A stretch of DNA of 64,000 bases from NCBI GenBank assembly GCA_037179385.1, contig CM074180.1, positions 26,393,455 to 26,457,454 on the forward strand. Direction: 5' to 3'. Positions within the stretch are counted from its first letter, which is position 1. Every line of letters starts with the position of its first letter. A program made the position numbers and the translations under genes. Shown piece by piece: positions 1 to 10,915 of the stretch. The notes under the pieces are model-generated. The model worked only from the letters and a program-made list of their open reading frames with translations, had not been told where the DNA came from and did not search any database. The stretch comes from Holothuria scabra (lineage: Eukaryota > Echinodermata > Holothuroidea > Aspidochirotida > Holothuriidae).

Positions 1-44
1 TCACTTCTCCATATCGACAAGGATCCTATTACCTTGGAAGGTAA

Positions 45-690
45 TAGGAATATGACCTCCCTGTAGGGAATGTAAAGTTTGCAAAGATCTCATGCCTAAT
101 ATGGAATCACATTCTGATAATATGGGACCGTTAAGGAGAAGATTGATTGTGAAGTTTAACCCTTTCTCTCTATGGAAGGGGATCCATCTTGCCATATACT
201 GAGGTATGTATTATATTACATGTACACTATATGTATGTACCTGTTCCACAAAATAGTAAGTTTTTGTATAAATGCAGCTGTATTTGGGCTTGCTGTACTC
301 CAACAGGATACATATGTATAGAGCACCTCTTCTTTACAGCTATTCCATGTCCAAAACACAATTACACACCATAGATTTATAATGAGTTACTCCAGGATGC
401 AGCTGAGTGCTATGGTTTGCGAAACCTTATGTATGAAGTGATGGTAAATTATGGTTTGGCAGCAAAACCATGCATAGGGAAGGGGTCAAAGAAATAAGGC
501 TGTCTATTAATGTGAGGAAATGATGTCACATGTGCTTGCATCAAGTTCAGTCTTTGTTGAAAATGTGAAAAGTTAATCTGCTCATATCTTGAGAACCACA
601 CATTAGATTTCAATGCAAATTTTACCAAAATGCTTAGACAAAGTACCCCTCTAACATATCAAAAGTTTGCAAACTGCTTTGACCTTAAAA
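45..690 (+). repeat. Dispersed repeat R1, copy 1 (interrupted)
   Basis: This stretch resembles 14075-14365 and the two halves 56690-56839 and 58808-58950. Shared landmarks, in order, are a segment containing AATCACATTCTG, a run like ATTAATGTGAGGA, then GATTTCAATG and ACCCCTCTAACATATCAAA. No open frame or terminal repeat is evident, so the class is unknown. This copy is interrupted at 160-485 by a smaller TTAA-flanked element. Confidence 0.6.
160..485. mobile_element. TTAA-flanked MITE, piggyBac-like
   Basis: The 326-bp insert begins CCCTTTCTCTCTATGG and ends with an imperfect inverse, CCATGCATAGGGAAGGGG. It is preceded by TTAA (156-159) and followed by TCAA, read as a decayed TTAA. TTAA targets with CCC termini are typical of piggyBac elements. 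The insertion is supported because it interrupts repeat R1 at a point where the other copies are continuous. It has no coding capacity. Confidence 0.5.
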
Positions 691-1352
691 CCGCTTTTTA
701 GTCCTGATTGGTGCATTATCTTGTGCTAATGTATGATCCATTGGTGGTAAACAATAAATATCCCAAAGGTATGTACATTTAGAAATCATTACCAATGTAA
801 TATAGGCATAGATATTGAAAATGACCTGAATTTAACCAGGAAATATGAATGAAGTCCAGTAACATTAATATATATTAATGAAACATAATTTGAGAGACAC
901 TGAAATGTTGAAAAGTTTTCAATTAGAAGCAGGGTAGAAATGAAGTAGACGTTTGTACACGTACTGTTGACATAAGCCTATGCAAATCAGAATAATTTTA
1001 AGATCTAAGAGGTGGGTCTATTGGGGCTAAGGAGATAAGAGCCCTGACCCAATAAAGATAAACCAAAAGTAGAAATATTAGCCTTGATATATGTGCAGTA
1101 TTATGATAACACACAGCAATCTTTTGCCTCTGTGAATTCGAATTTTTAAGTAACACAAATTTTGCAATGGAACCCTTCCCACCTGACAAAATATTTCCTG
1201 AAAATTCTCACCTGACCCTTGCTAATGATAAGAGAAAACATGTTGGTCTCTTTGTTGAGGTGTCAGATTTGTAATCCAAGGTTTGGACCTCACTCCTTCT
1301 TCTCCAAAATTTTTTCTCCAGAACCATGCATTATCCTTCTTAATCATATTTT
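691..1352. other. No recognisable feature
   Basis: AT-rich non-coding sequence. I see no exon with matched splice sites, no terminal repeats and no match to other parts of the window. Confidence 0.5.
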
Positions 1353-1738
1353 TGATTCCTTGCTGTAGGCAGGTGAGGAATCTATGCGATGGTGATGTCA
1401 TGTGTGTGGGTGTGTGTGTGTTTGTGACACTCTGCTTGTAAACACAACATATCAAGGTAGGAATGTCCGACACCTTTCATATTTATATAGAATTTTCATG
1501 TTGAGAGGAAGAAACCTATTGCTTTTGGTAGAGGTCAAAGGTCATCTGAGGTCACTGGGGGTCAGTGCTTGTTGGGATCTGTAGGTTATCAACATGATAT
1601 AAGTGTATTTTGATCTTTGTTAAGTGAACCCTTGACATTCTGTGCCTAAATTGTAAAGAAAATCTATCAAACACTGCCGATTTGAAAGAAAGAAGGCATT
1701 TCAGCGGCAAGGAATCACTAAGCCTTTTGGCTTTCTGG
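1353..1738 (+). mobile_element. Helitron-like non-autonomous element with a DR1 site, copy 1
   Basis: It starts with GATTCCTTGC and an AGGAATC inverse that can form a 5' hairpin, followed by a TG-rich microsatellite. It ends with AAGGAATCAC, a short hairpin (AAGCC TTTT GGCTT, 1720-1733) and CTGG followed by T. That end is nearly identical to the one at 12242-12274. A hairpin followed by CTRR and T is how Helitron 3' ends look. One internal unit carries the perfect repeat AGGTCAAAGGTCA at 1532-1544. Helitron assignment is inference; no transposase is present. Confidence 0.5.
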
Positions 1739-4510
1739 TTTGAATTTGCCACAGCTCAGAAAGAAGAAAAAAAAGAATTGTATTGTGTTAAAAGAACTCC
1801 AAGTAGTATTTTTCATTCTAAAGCTCTGTAACAAATTGCATGGTTTATGAAAAAATGAAGATTCATAATACTTAGTCAGCTTTGGTCCTTTAAGCATAAA
1901 TAGGTCCTACTTTTGTCCTTCCTTTGGAATGCTGAATCACAATTTTCTCTTATACTGTTACAAAATATGAATGACCTACTTTTCATCCTATTTTAAAGTC
2001 TAAATAAGAGTAAGGATAAGAAAAAAGAAGTAACCCAATATCTTTTGATATGATTATGATCAGGGTAATTACAACTATGAAAAGGATTTGATGAAGATTA
2101 GGAGTGGAATTAATATCTTTCAGCAGGAGAACTTTTGATATATTGAACTTTTGATGATTTGAATCCTGGAGGCCTGCCCCTGTACAAATCGGATTCAAAC
2201 ATTGTGATCATAGCTTTTATAAATAATAATATGTGACAGTACAGCTTATCTACAAGAACTCATTCACTGTTTCTAAACTAGACTTGCTTGAGGTAAGGAT
2301 GAAGAGGGTCAATTTTTTTTCTTTTGTTCAGAGAGGAAGCTCTTGCTTACTAATTGTGTTATCATAGATTATTAGACTTGCTTTCTTCCTTGCTAACTAG
2401 ACTTTCTGATTTGTGTAAAAATAGAAAGCAAGGCAACAGAGGCTTCTTACTTAGGCTACACCTTAGAGAAAGGTTATTATTCTAAAAAGTATTAAGTTCC
2501 TTGTCATTTTACCTGACAGAAATTAAAACATTCTAAATTGTGGGTACATCTTTTCAAAAAATAATAGCCATGTAAGACAAGTACAGTGCCTGCAGTGATT
2601 AGAATATCCATTGCTTGGGGAGGGATTTTCTTGGCATTGGAAGTCTTCACTGTGCATTAATTCAACAGGTTTGAGCCATCAGCACTGATGGTGCTCTAGT
2701 TCATTGACCTATACGTTTTTACAAGTGTAGACATGATGCATTATGTCACCAGTCTGAAGTCATTTTGGAAGAATAACACTGTTATGCACCATTGATATAT
2801 ACAGTATTTAAGCTTTTTTTCTTGCATCAAAGTTCTGCAATGTGTTTGTAATGATTAGTATCATTAGTACAAACTGACATTCTCATGAAATATTCTGTTT
2901 GTTACAATTTGTAATATATATATATATGAGCCCAGACAAAGGAATAAGATGAAAATCACGGCAATTCAAGAAGATCAATACAGGAAATTTAATGGTGTCA
3001 TAGTCGTGTTTTCCAGCTATTAGAGATTTAAAAAGTACATTAACATAGAGTATTTTGTGGTCCTGGAACCCAGTTATCCATCCGTGTGTTAATCAAGTCA
3101 CTGAGGACACCGCTGCTGCTTCCTTTTGCAAACACGTAGCTTTTATGTATCCTTTAAAAAGTAAGGTGGTAACAAATTGAAGGTACCAACTTGGAAAGAG
3201 GTTATAAAGCCCTAATTGCTTGTGCATCTGGTAAAGAGATCAAAAAATGTGAATGACATTGTTCTCTTTTTGCAAAACCAGTCAATGTTTTCTAGTAGCT
3301 GATAGAAGAACAGAGTGGGTAAGGGGGTGGCAGGGGACAAAATACAGTGAGAGAATTGATAAGCAGTAATTTTCTAATCAAAATCCAAATTGGCTAATGG
3401 GGATTGTTGAAACTCAGACATAGCTTCACAAAAATTGATTTGCAACTTCCTCAAGGTCAAATTGAAAATGATTCTCTTGACTGGTCATTCTTTGGTACCA
3501 AATTGCGATACAAAACTTGTTTCTTTTATCCCTTGGGTGGTATTGAAGTAAAGATGAGAGTAATCAGGTGTTTGTCATCTGTAACCTGGCAAATTGTTAG
3601 TGTAGACTAACCCCAGACCATGCAAAACCGTTAGGAGTTAGAGTTAGATGGAGTTTTACAACCAATTTGCAATCTAATGGAAAACCATAAGGAAGCTTGG
3701 CACTTAATTATTTAAGACCAAGAGTTCATCCGGGTAAAATTGGACCAACGAAACCAGTCATGCTCACAGAAGTGACATGACTGATTGAACCCCAAAACAA
3801 AACAAATAAAACGTTCACATAGTTTATGGAACAAAATGATTGTATCCGTGATATACACCTTGGGAAGAGTACAAAGTATACAGAAAAACAGTCCTGGAAT
3901 TTGTGTCGACCTCTGACCAGAGCCTTTGCTAGTACACTGAGGCTGTTTTCTATGGTGGCAAAGTTGTGATATTATGAGAGATGGTAATTTAGATTCTTGA
4001 AAGATGACTTTAAAATTTAACCAATTGAATTATGTGATTTGTTTCTAAAATAGACCGAGGAAGGTGGGTGGAGTAAGAGCTTCTTAGACCCCATGGATAT
4101 TTAGAGGAGTTTACCATCCAAGTCGGAGATGCTGTTGATCTGCCATGGTCACACCACCTAACAGATGGTCCAAGATCATACAAAGGGACCAATCAAAACA
4201 GATATAATAATTTCGAGTGTCTGGGCATGGTCGTTGTTTATGTTACTCTTTACAAACATTTGAATTTGAAGCAGTGAGGTATATATTTTAGTAAATGAGT
4301 TGAAAAGAAGTGAATTTTAGTTAAACATATTTTCAAAGGAATTTCAATATAGTGTATCCCCACCCTTTCCTCTTGTGTAAAAGTTTGAAGGTGTAAGGTT
4401 TAATTTACAAACCTGTACATCTTATTGTTTTTAATGTCACTTTTAAAAGATGTAAGAGTTTTTGTCATTATTGACTGTAAGGTCTTTCTTTTTTCTTGAT
4501 GTCAACTTAG
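1739..4510. other. Non-coding, one weak exon candidate
   Basis: Mostly AT-rich sequence with a short (TA)n tract near 2914-2929. The only block I would flag is the low-confidence exon candidate at 3418-3539, listed separately. Confidence 0.4.
3418..3539 (+). CDS. Weak exon candidate of unrecognised gene
   Basis: An open frame reads ...LDWSFFGTKLRYKTCFFYPL. It follows CTCAG and ends before GTATTG in phase 1. That phase would join the next exon at 4511, which needs one preceding base, giving an alanine at the junction. The acceptor lacks a clear pyrimidine tract and the donor is weak. The evidence is frame compatibility and a protein-like composition only; it could be chance. Confidence 0.2.
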
Positions 4511-4571
4511 CTGATGTTTTAGTTCTCAACAACGTCTTCGAGTTTTTCCTGACTATTCAAGACCAGGAACA
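4511..4571 (+). CDS. Internal exon, unrecognised gene
   Basis: A strong pyrimidine tract (TCTTTCTTTTTTCTTGATG) leads to CAACTTAG before the exon, and the donor GTGAGT follows it. The exon has 61 bases: two that complete a codon, 19 codons (DVLVLNNVFEFFLTIQDQE), and CA. It therefore ends in phase 2. The next exon candidate at 8868 begins with a single G that completes CAG (Gln). The composition (alternating hydrophobic residues, then an acidic/Gln stretch) looks like real protein. I do not recognise the family. The other two frames are not supported by the splice phases. Confidence 0.6.
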
Positions 4572-4827
4572 GTGAGTACAATGCGAGTGAAATCATAGGA
4601 TATTGTGAAGTTTGAGCTGTTATGCGTCTTTGTTGAAGAAGAAATTACCTAAAATTGTTCACATTTAGTAGAAAATGAGGCAAAACTGAAAGAAATGTGG
4701 GAAAATTTTGAGGACATTTTGCCAGTGTTTGTCTAAATCTGCTCCTTAAGTCAGGCAAATTATCTTAATTGTAACCTAAAAATCAAAATGTTTCCATACT
4801 CTCAAGATTGTATGCATCAAAATAATG

Positions 4828-5236
4828 CACACACACACACATACATGTTTTGACCATCAATCGGGGACACATTTTATTAACCATGAAAATGTGGATATCC
4901 CCACTTTGGGTGTATCGACACTTGACTAGGGGAAAAAACGCTCATGTCCCCGATTTACTGGTACTACACAGATACACATACACCCATGCACCAGCCCACG
5001 GTTTGTCACCTAATGTTAGGTCCATCACATGGAAATTGGGGAAAACTCCAAAATGCTTCAAACTTGCTGTGGTACATCCTTGAAACGTGAGAAATTCAAT
5101 TTCATGGCTAATTTTGCATTTGGCAAGTGGGGATATCCCCACTTGCAGGTGTATCCACACTTGCCCGGAGAAAAAAAGGCTCATGTCCCCGTTTTACACC
5201 AAAAACATACGCACACACACACACACATCAACATAG
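4828..5236 (+). repeat. CA-flanked duplicated segment with GGATATCC core
   Basis: Two related segments of about 75 bp (4890-4961 and 5127-5200) share GGATATCCCCACTT, a run like GTGTATCSACACTTG, and GCTCATGTCCCCG. Short (CA)n tracts lie at 4828-4842 and 5212-5226. The copies have diverged moderately. The sequence between them contains no gene. The origin is unknown; it could be one older mobile element with internal repeats. Confidence 0.45.
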
Positions 5237-5984
5237 ACCATTTTTCATGCAACCTGAGGACCTCATTGCTTTTTACTTTGTCCTTGTTTCCTTAATCCTT
5301 CTAAGCAATGGACTCTCTATTGTTCAGACAGGAGAGGACATTACATAGAACAGTCCTCACTGAAATCACCTGCCACTAAACAGTCCTAAACCTGACCTTT
5401 GAGCAGTAAGTCTGTTTTTTGCTTGATAGCACCCACAGTTTATAACCACTCAAAGGCTCATTGGATTTTATCATACTTTTCATTGGTATTAAGGTTGGAG
5501 TGGCTATAAACTGTAAGTGAGAACATCAAATAGAAACCGAACTTGTGGCCCACAAGTCATGTTTTAGGCTGTTGGTGGAAGTTGATTTGAGTGAGAGCTT
5601 TTGCATATAATGGACTCGATCCTGAAATCTGTTGAATGAATTGCCACAAGAGGACTGTAAGTCAATTGCGTTGGTCCTCTGTTAAAGTGCAAAACAAGTA
5701 CACAAACATTTTTAAACTCTACCTATCTATGATGTTAGAGGGGTGTACAATGTTGAATTACTATCTGCTTGGACAAGTGCAAATGAGAGAAGTTCTAAAA
5801 AAAAATTTGTTGAAAATTTTGGGATTAATCAACCCAAGCAATTTTGCCATTGAGCTTCATACAACTGCAGGCCAAATTCAGAAAGTAAAATCTAAGTTTT
5901 TGAAGGGAGTTGATATGAGAGTGACCATTTTGAGGCAGGTCATTTTAAAGGTTTTTTGAGATGATTTTGCTCCTTTAGAGATTG

Positions 5985-6380
5985 GGGAAGACTATTGGCT
6001 GAGGCCTTGGACTTACAATGATCCAAGGGCTGCTAGTTCAAGCCCTGCCAGGTTTATACTACCTTGCTTCCCACTGCAAGATTTTTTATCTGTGCCCAGG
6101 GGCTAAGTGGGTACCTGTTCAGGTAACTTGCATAACTTTGCATTGATTTAGCTGTGCCAGAAGTCAGTGTTGTAACAAGTCACGACTCGATTCACTTCCT
6201 CTCAAAATGATAGTGACTCCATAGAATTCAGGAGTAATTTCCCCATTGAAATAGTACAGTTACTCAAGTCAATGACTCGACTTGAGTCAGTTAAAAGTTT
6301 GAAAATTGGTACTCAAGTCACCAATCCAGTGACTTGATTACAACATTGCCAGAAGTTAGGCTGAAGGAATTTTCGTGAAG
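5985..6380 (+). mobile_element. tRNA-derived SINE split by a hAT insertion
   Basis: The head has a pol III A-box-like TGGCTGAGG and a clear B box, GTTCAAGCCC, spaced as in a tRNA. It differs from the other SINE family in this window. The body resumes after the hAT element at 6165-6348, because the duplicated CCAGAAGT joins the two halves cleanly. The 3' limit is approximate. Confidence 0.55.
6165..6348. mobile_element. hAT MITE with perfect 8-bp TSD
   Basis: The 184-bp element starts CAGTGTTGTAACAAGTCAC and ends with its imperfect inverse GTGACTTGATTACAACATTG. The 8-bp duplication CCAGAAGT flanks it exactly (6157-6164 and 6349-6356). Eight-base duplications with CAG termini define hAT-type insertions. 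Internal repeats of ACTCAAGTCA and GACTCGACTT add self-complementarity. It has no coding capacity. Confidence 0.8.
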
Positions 6381-7027
6381 ATGGGTTACGGTTTACCCTG
6401 GGTAATGTTTTCATGAAGCGCTTCAAACACTGATCGGTGAAAAAACAGCATGTAAAAACCAGATATTATTCTTCTCTTTCTCTCAGAGTTGTTTTGTTTC
6501 CATGAATGTGGTGGTAGCAACCCGAACTGATGCCAAGAAAAAGGTTTTAGGGAAGAATGTATGGTGTATTTTATTTTAATGGCTGTTTGCCAAAAATGCT
6601 CGAAACAATCACTGTTATTATCATTGCTCACTTCCAGGAAACTGTGCAGATTAGTTGCTGGCTGGAAATGGTTAGAGCCATTAGTTTCCTTACAATGACT
6701 TTTGTTAAAGCCAAGAAATTTGATAAAAGTTGTTTAATACTTGTGCATGGCAACTGTGACAAACATACCTGATTGAAAGAGAAAGAGAATAGAGGTTCAA
6801 TTATGTGCCAAGAAGTTTACTTTGAATAAAAAGCTGAAAACATTTCATCTTGTGATTTATAGGATTGAGGATTGATCATTTTAAATGTCTGTATGCCTTT
6901 CAAGAGAAAAGGGGGTCAAGAGTTGCAAATGTGGAGCCATTCAAAAGATACCTTCTCTCCATATCTGAAAATGTCATTTCGTTGTAATCATTTTTGTAAT
7001 TTATGTCTTCTCTATTGATACAATTAT

Positions 7028-7370
7028 CAGGGCTCGATTTTCGTGGTTGTCCGATTGTCCGGGGCAACTAAAATTTCATATGGGCAAAAAAAGTTAAAGG
7101 TTGGTTGTCCATTGGACAACCATTTTTCTCTAGGACAGAAAGCAAATACTGCTGACTGACCAACTCTTTTGACTTTTTGCATCTTACCATATTTCAGACT
7201 TCAAATGTTTCTGTCTCTCAAACATCACATCTTTTTATTCTTCAAGACTATAAGTGCATGAATACAATTAGTGTTTTGTTTCTGACTACCAAATTTTACT
7301 TGTGGACTACTTAACTAGTGAAATGGTTGCCCGAAGGACAACCATAAATTTTTCTGAAAATCAAGGCCTG
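7028..7370. mobile_element. hAT-like MITE, CAGGGCTCGATTTTC termini
   Basis: The left end is CAGGGCTCGATTTTCGTGG and the right end, inverted, is CAGGCCTTGATTTTCAGAA. The interior holds repeated GTTGTCC/GGACAACC palindromic pieces. AATTAT lies directly outside both ends. This is shorter than the usual 8 bases, so the duplication is imperfect or eroded. Confidence 0.6.
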
Positions 7371-7528
7371 AATTATACTCATGCTTTTAGTGGCAGAAAG
7401 GATACCTTTTTCTGAATAGTTCCTGTCCTTTCCATTCTTTGTCAAAAACTAATTTTTTACAAGGTTTTCTTTTTTGTTTTTGGTTTGTCATCTTTAATTG
7501 ACGTAACACTATGTGCATTAATGATCTG

Positions 7529-7749
7529 TAGACCTATATGCATTGACGACACAATGACCTCAACCTTGGGCGCAAAACAGTGGAACATGTGGCTGCAGGC
7601 ATAAGAATTCACCAACCACGTGTAGCAGACTATGTGCGTAACACTAGACTGGTTGACAAATCAGCTGTCTGCGTTTGTCAGTGTTGGTTTGTTTTGCCCC
7701 CAAAGGAGGACATACTTTCTGCTCTGTGACATCATATGCATAAGGTCTA
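7529..7749. mobile_element. MITE, TAGACC termini, copy 1
   Basis: The ends are TAGACCTATATGCATTGACG and, inverted, TAGACCTTATGCATATGATG. The core (CTGGTTGACAAATCAGCTG, then TGGTTTGTTTTGCCCCCAAA) is strongly conserved in a second copy at 45117-45360. No clear TSD was seen and the superfamily is not assigned. Confidence 0.55.
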
Positions 7750-7878
7750 TTGTTATGCATGTTAATGATGTATACATTAATAATGACATACATGTTCAAC
7801 ATAAAAGTTGATGGCCATACTTTCACAATTGTACAAACTTTAACCATTATCAACAATTTTGTATTTTCATGTTATTTA

Positions 7879-7933
7879 TAAAAAAAAACAAAAAAAAAAC
7901 AAAAAAAACAAAAAAAAAACCCTCCAAAAAAAA
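7879..7933 (+). repeat. A-rich tract
   Basis: Runs of A interrupted by single C residues, AAAAAAAACAAAAAAAAAC and similar. It produces long spurious Phe-rich frames on the minus strand. Confidence 0.8.
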
Positions 7934-8867
7934 CAAATGCACTCTGAATGAAAGAGCATAGAATGCAGCAAGTACATACATGTACTAAACATTGGAATAT
8001 CTGCTGTCATGTGACAAAGAAGGTTTTTATATGAGTAAATAATGATTTGAGCAAGTTCAAAATGAAAGAATAGTAGAAAGTAGGTTGCTCTAGAGGTTCC
8101 TGCATTGACTCCTCCCCCTCCCCCCCCCCCACCCCACCCTCCACTGATTAGCATACTTAATATGCCAAATGCTTTGTGTGTTTTTTACTTTGGAAAGTCT
8201 TGCATTGAAAGAATATTCATGGCTTCTTTTTATTAAATTAACACTGTTCAAGTTGCATTAGTTTTCCATGAATATTTCATAGGAGTGTGTATCACTGTCA
8301 GGGTGTCACCATACCATTTTGAAAGCTGGGTAATTGTGATGGCCAAACTGTGGAAGGGTGTCCAACCACCCCCTTCCCCTCCCCCCCCCTTTTGAAAATT
8401 TTTGCAGGCTGGAGAATGCTGAAATGCAAAATAGTGCTCTCTAGAGAGCAAAATAGAGGTTGCAAATTTTGTCCGAATTGAACTATTATGCAGTCATACT
8501 ATCATTACATGAATATCATAATACAAAATTGTTATCATGACAGGAATAAACTAAGAATTTGGCACTTTGGTCTTGACCATTGCGGAAATGTTTAAGCTTA
8601 TTTCGCTGTTTTATGGTAAATAAGAGGGAATAATCACTCAATTCTAAAGTAATTAAGAATTTAATTGACTTATCTTAAGGAACTTGTGCAGGGGCAGTGA
8701 TGCTGAAATTGATGGGGAGTACAGACATACTCGGGGCTGCTCAGGGTGGAGACGACCATGATCAGAATGTTAATATTTGCCCTCCTCTCACACTGTTCAA
8801 TTCCATTGTTATCTGCTGTGCAACATTTCCTTATCATATCTCAAATAATACTATCTTCTTTTCTCAG

Positions 8868-8958
8868 GGTTTGGAAATTTCTTTATGAGAATTACAGGAA
8901 ATCAGGCTCCTATCTGGTTTCTATTCCTAGTATTGCTGAAAGTCTGTCACCTTTAGAA
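8868..8958 (+). CDS. Internal exon, unrecognised gene
   Basis: The acceptor CTATCTTCTTTTCTCAG and donor GTAAGATTTC are both good. One base G joins CA from the exon at 4511, then 30 codons follow, beginning VWKFLYENYRKSGSYLVSIP and ending SIAESLSPLE at phase 0. The other two frames have stops. The next acceptor, at 9207, also starts at phase 0. The three exons therefore read through in one frame, which is better evidence than any single open frame. No family is recognised. Confidence 0.65.
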
Positions 8959-9206
8959 GTAAGATTTCTTTTTCTATTTAATTATAAAGTACAGTGACTT
9001 TGAAAGTTGATATATGATGGAGCTCTCTATAAGCTAAGTTGGTAAAATGATGGTGCCAGGCTTAACTGGAAAATGTTTTTCAAGTATATTTATTTCATGA
9101 TAAAGATTCATGCCCCCCTCCCCTCTTCCATTGTTCCTTATGGTTTCACTATCAGAATCCTATGCTCCTCTCTATAAATAGTCTTCACCTCTCATCTTCC
9201 TTGCAG

Positions 9207-9314
9207 TTCTTTGGACCAGGGAGCTGCTATTTGGATGGAGACAAAACAGAAGTTTTAATGTATGCTAGCAGTTTAAAATCTACTAAATTGAATGAAGATA
9301 AGCTGCATAATTGA
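9207..9314 (+). CDS. Exon of unrecognised gene, end uncertain
   Basis: The acceptor CTCTCATCTTCCTTGCAG is strong. Reading at phase 0, which matches the previous exon, gives FFGPGSCYLDGDKTEVL and continues to TGA at 9312-9314. Two models fit. It may be the last exon. Alternatively it is spliced at GTATGC (donor at 9260, phase 2) to the block at 9453. I cannot choose between them from sequence alone. Confidence 0.55.
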   Translation, partial: FFGPGSCYLDGDKTEVLMYASSLKSTKLNEDKLHN

Positions 9315-9452
9315 CTTTGATATTTACTTTCTTTACTCTCTGTCCTGCTTCAATATCATTCCTGGAACACAATCTCATTCAAGTCAACTTATTCTTGGAT
9401 AAGTGGCTTATGCAGAACAATACCTTGATAAGTAGGTTTGTACCACCAGCAG

Positions 9453-9549
9453 TTTAAGAGCACATGGAATAAAACTTGAAATGACTGTTTGTCTGAAACA
9501 AATGAATTCAATTTTCCCACTCCCTCAAGAAAGCATGACATGCCAATAA
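9453..9549 (+). CDS. Possible alternative terminal exon
   Basis: After the acceptor TGTACCACCAGCAG, one base (T) would complete ATT with the AT left by a splice at 9259. The frame then reads LRAHGIKLEMTVCLKQMNSI and stops at TAA 9547-9549. A donor-like GTTTGT inside it would leave phase 0, compatible with the exon at 16916. The support is phase matching and protein-like composition only. Confidence 0.3.
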
Positions 9550-10915
9550 GCTGTAGGGGTGAAAGTCTAATTTTTTGACAAGAAGATGAGAAGTTTCCTC
9601 TCAAGTTTCCAGAAATAGCAAGATATAAATTCTTGTTCAGATTTCGACATACAACGGAGTTTGTGCTTTTCATACATGTCTCCAAGCTTCGACACACCGA
9701 ATTTTGCTTTTATTTACCTGATGACTGGCAAGGCTGTGGCAGCACATAAAACCTGCTGGTCCTACTCTAACCTTAGCAGACGACAAATGCCTTTTTGTGT
9801 CTTCTTGCTTATCCCATACAAGCCCAGTTGAAATGCCAAGCACAATACAAAAGACAGAATACTGAGTGGTCTTGAAGGTGTAAACCTCATTTCAAAGATT
9901 TCTGTCTCCTTCCAAATAACAGCTCCCTGTTTGGACCTCCAAACTTGGCAAGGCTAACCAGGATCACATGTAACTAAAAATGTAAACACAGCAATGATTG
10001 AAAAATATGGAAGGAAGTTTTGCTTTAGTTATTAAAACAATATTTTAGGTAACAATCTCATTTCTCTAAATTGTTATTCATCAGAAGGTCAGATGATGTG
10101 TTGTCAAAGATACAAGTCCTTCAAATCCTGATTGTTTGAAGAAGCACATTGGAAGTCAAGAGGCAGAGCTTTTGTGCAGCCTAATTTGATTTGCATATCC
10201 ATATTGTATTCTTGATGAACATTGCAAGAATATTAATTTCCAGAGATAATAAGTAAGACTGTGGTAATGTATCTTTATGATGCAATATTATAGTGCTGCC
10301 TATAGTTCTTAAACCAAGTGGAGACCCCAGTCTGAGGTGGAGGGCATCCCTTCTCCACAAATCAGTCAAAGTTTTGTAGAAAATATATCCTGGAATGCAC
10401 AGAAAAAACAAAAATATGAACCATAGACACTGTCTCATAAACAATCCAGATAAATTGCAATAGAAGTAATTGTTGGATATATGCAAGAAGGAAATCTACT
10501 AATAAACTGATTTTATATTGATTTGCTGTGCAATATATGTATGTGCAACTTAACTGAAAAGGATTATTTTAGCCAAAACTTTTTTATGGTGTTTAACTGT
10601 GAAAGGGTCTCTGGTTGTAATAATACATCTGGTAATTGTACTGAATGTAACCCATTTTTGTTTAAAGTGTTTCTTTCACATGACTGTCATTCAGCTCTTG
10701 TGGATAAAAATTGTCCAGTTTTATGTTCTTTTGGGTTTTTGTAAAGTTTTTCATCATCTGAAAGGAACCTATTTTAAGTTTGACCTCATCTGTTGGTAGT
10801 TTTAATTAACATGATAATGCCCCTATCCTCAAGTAGATGGGGCAGGTTTCACTGACTAGGATTGAGGATTCATGTCTTAGGAAATTAGAACTTTCGAACT
10901 TAACCCTTCATCTTG
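9550..10915. other. No recognisable feature
   Basis: AT-rich sequence. Open frames on both strands are short and lack splice sites. No terminal repeats were found. Confidence 0.45.

Larger units (their letters stand above)
4572..8867 (+). other. Putative intron containing several elements
   Basis: Between the donor at 4572 and the acceptor at 8867 lie a CA-flanked duplicated repeat (4828-5236), a tRNA-SINE split by a hAT element (5985-6380), a second hAT-like element (7028-7370), a 221-bp MITE (7529-7749) and an A-rich tract (7879-7933). Open frames in it, such as 5636-5959, have no splice context and are probably chance. Confidence 0.45.

Noticed and set aside
5636..5959. 107-codon plus-strand open frame
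   Set aside because: It lies in a putative intron without splice context and shows no similarity I recognise.
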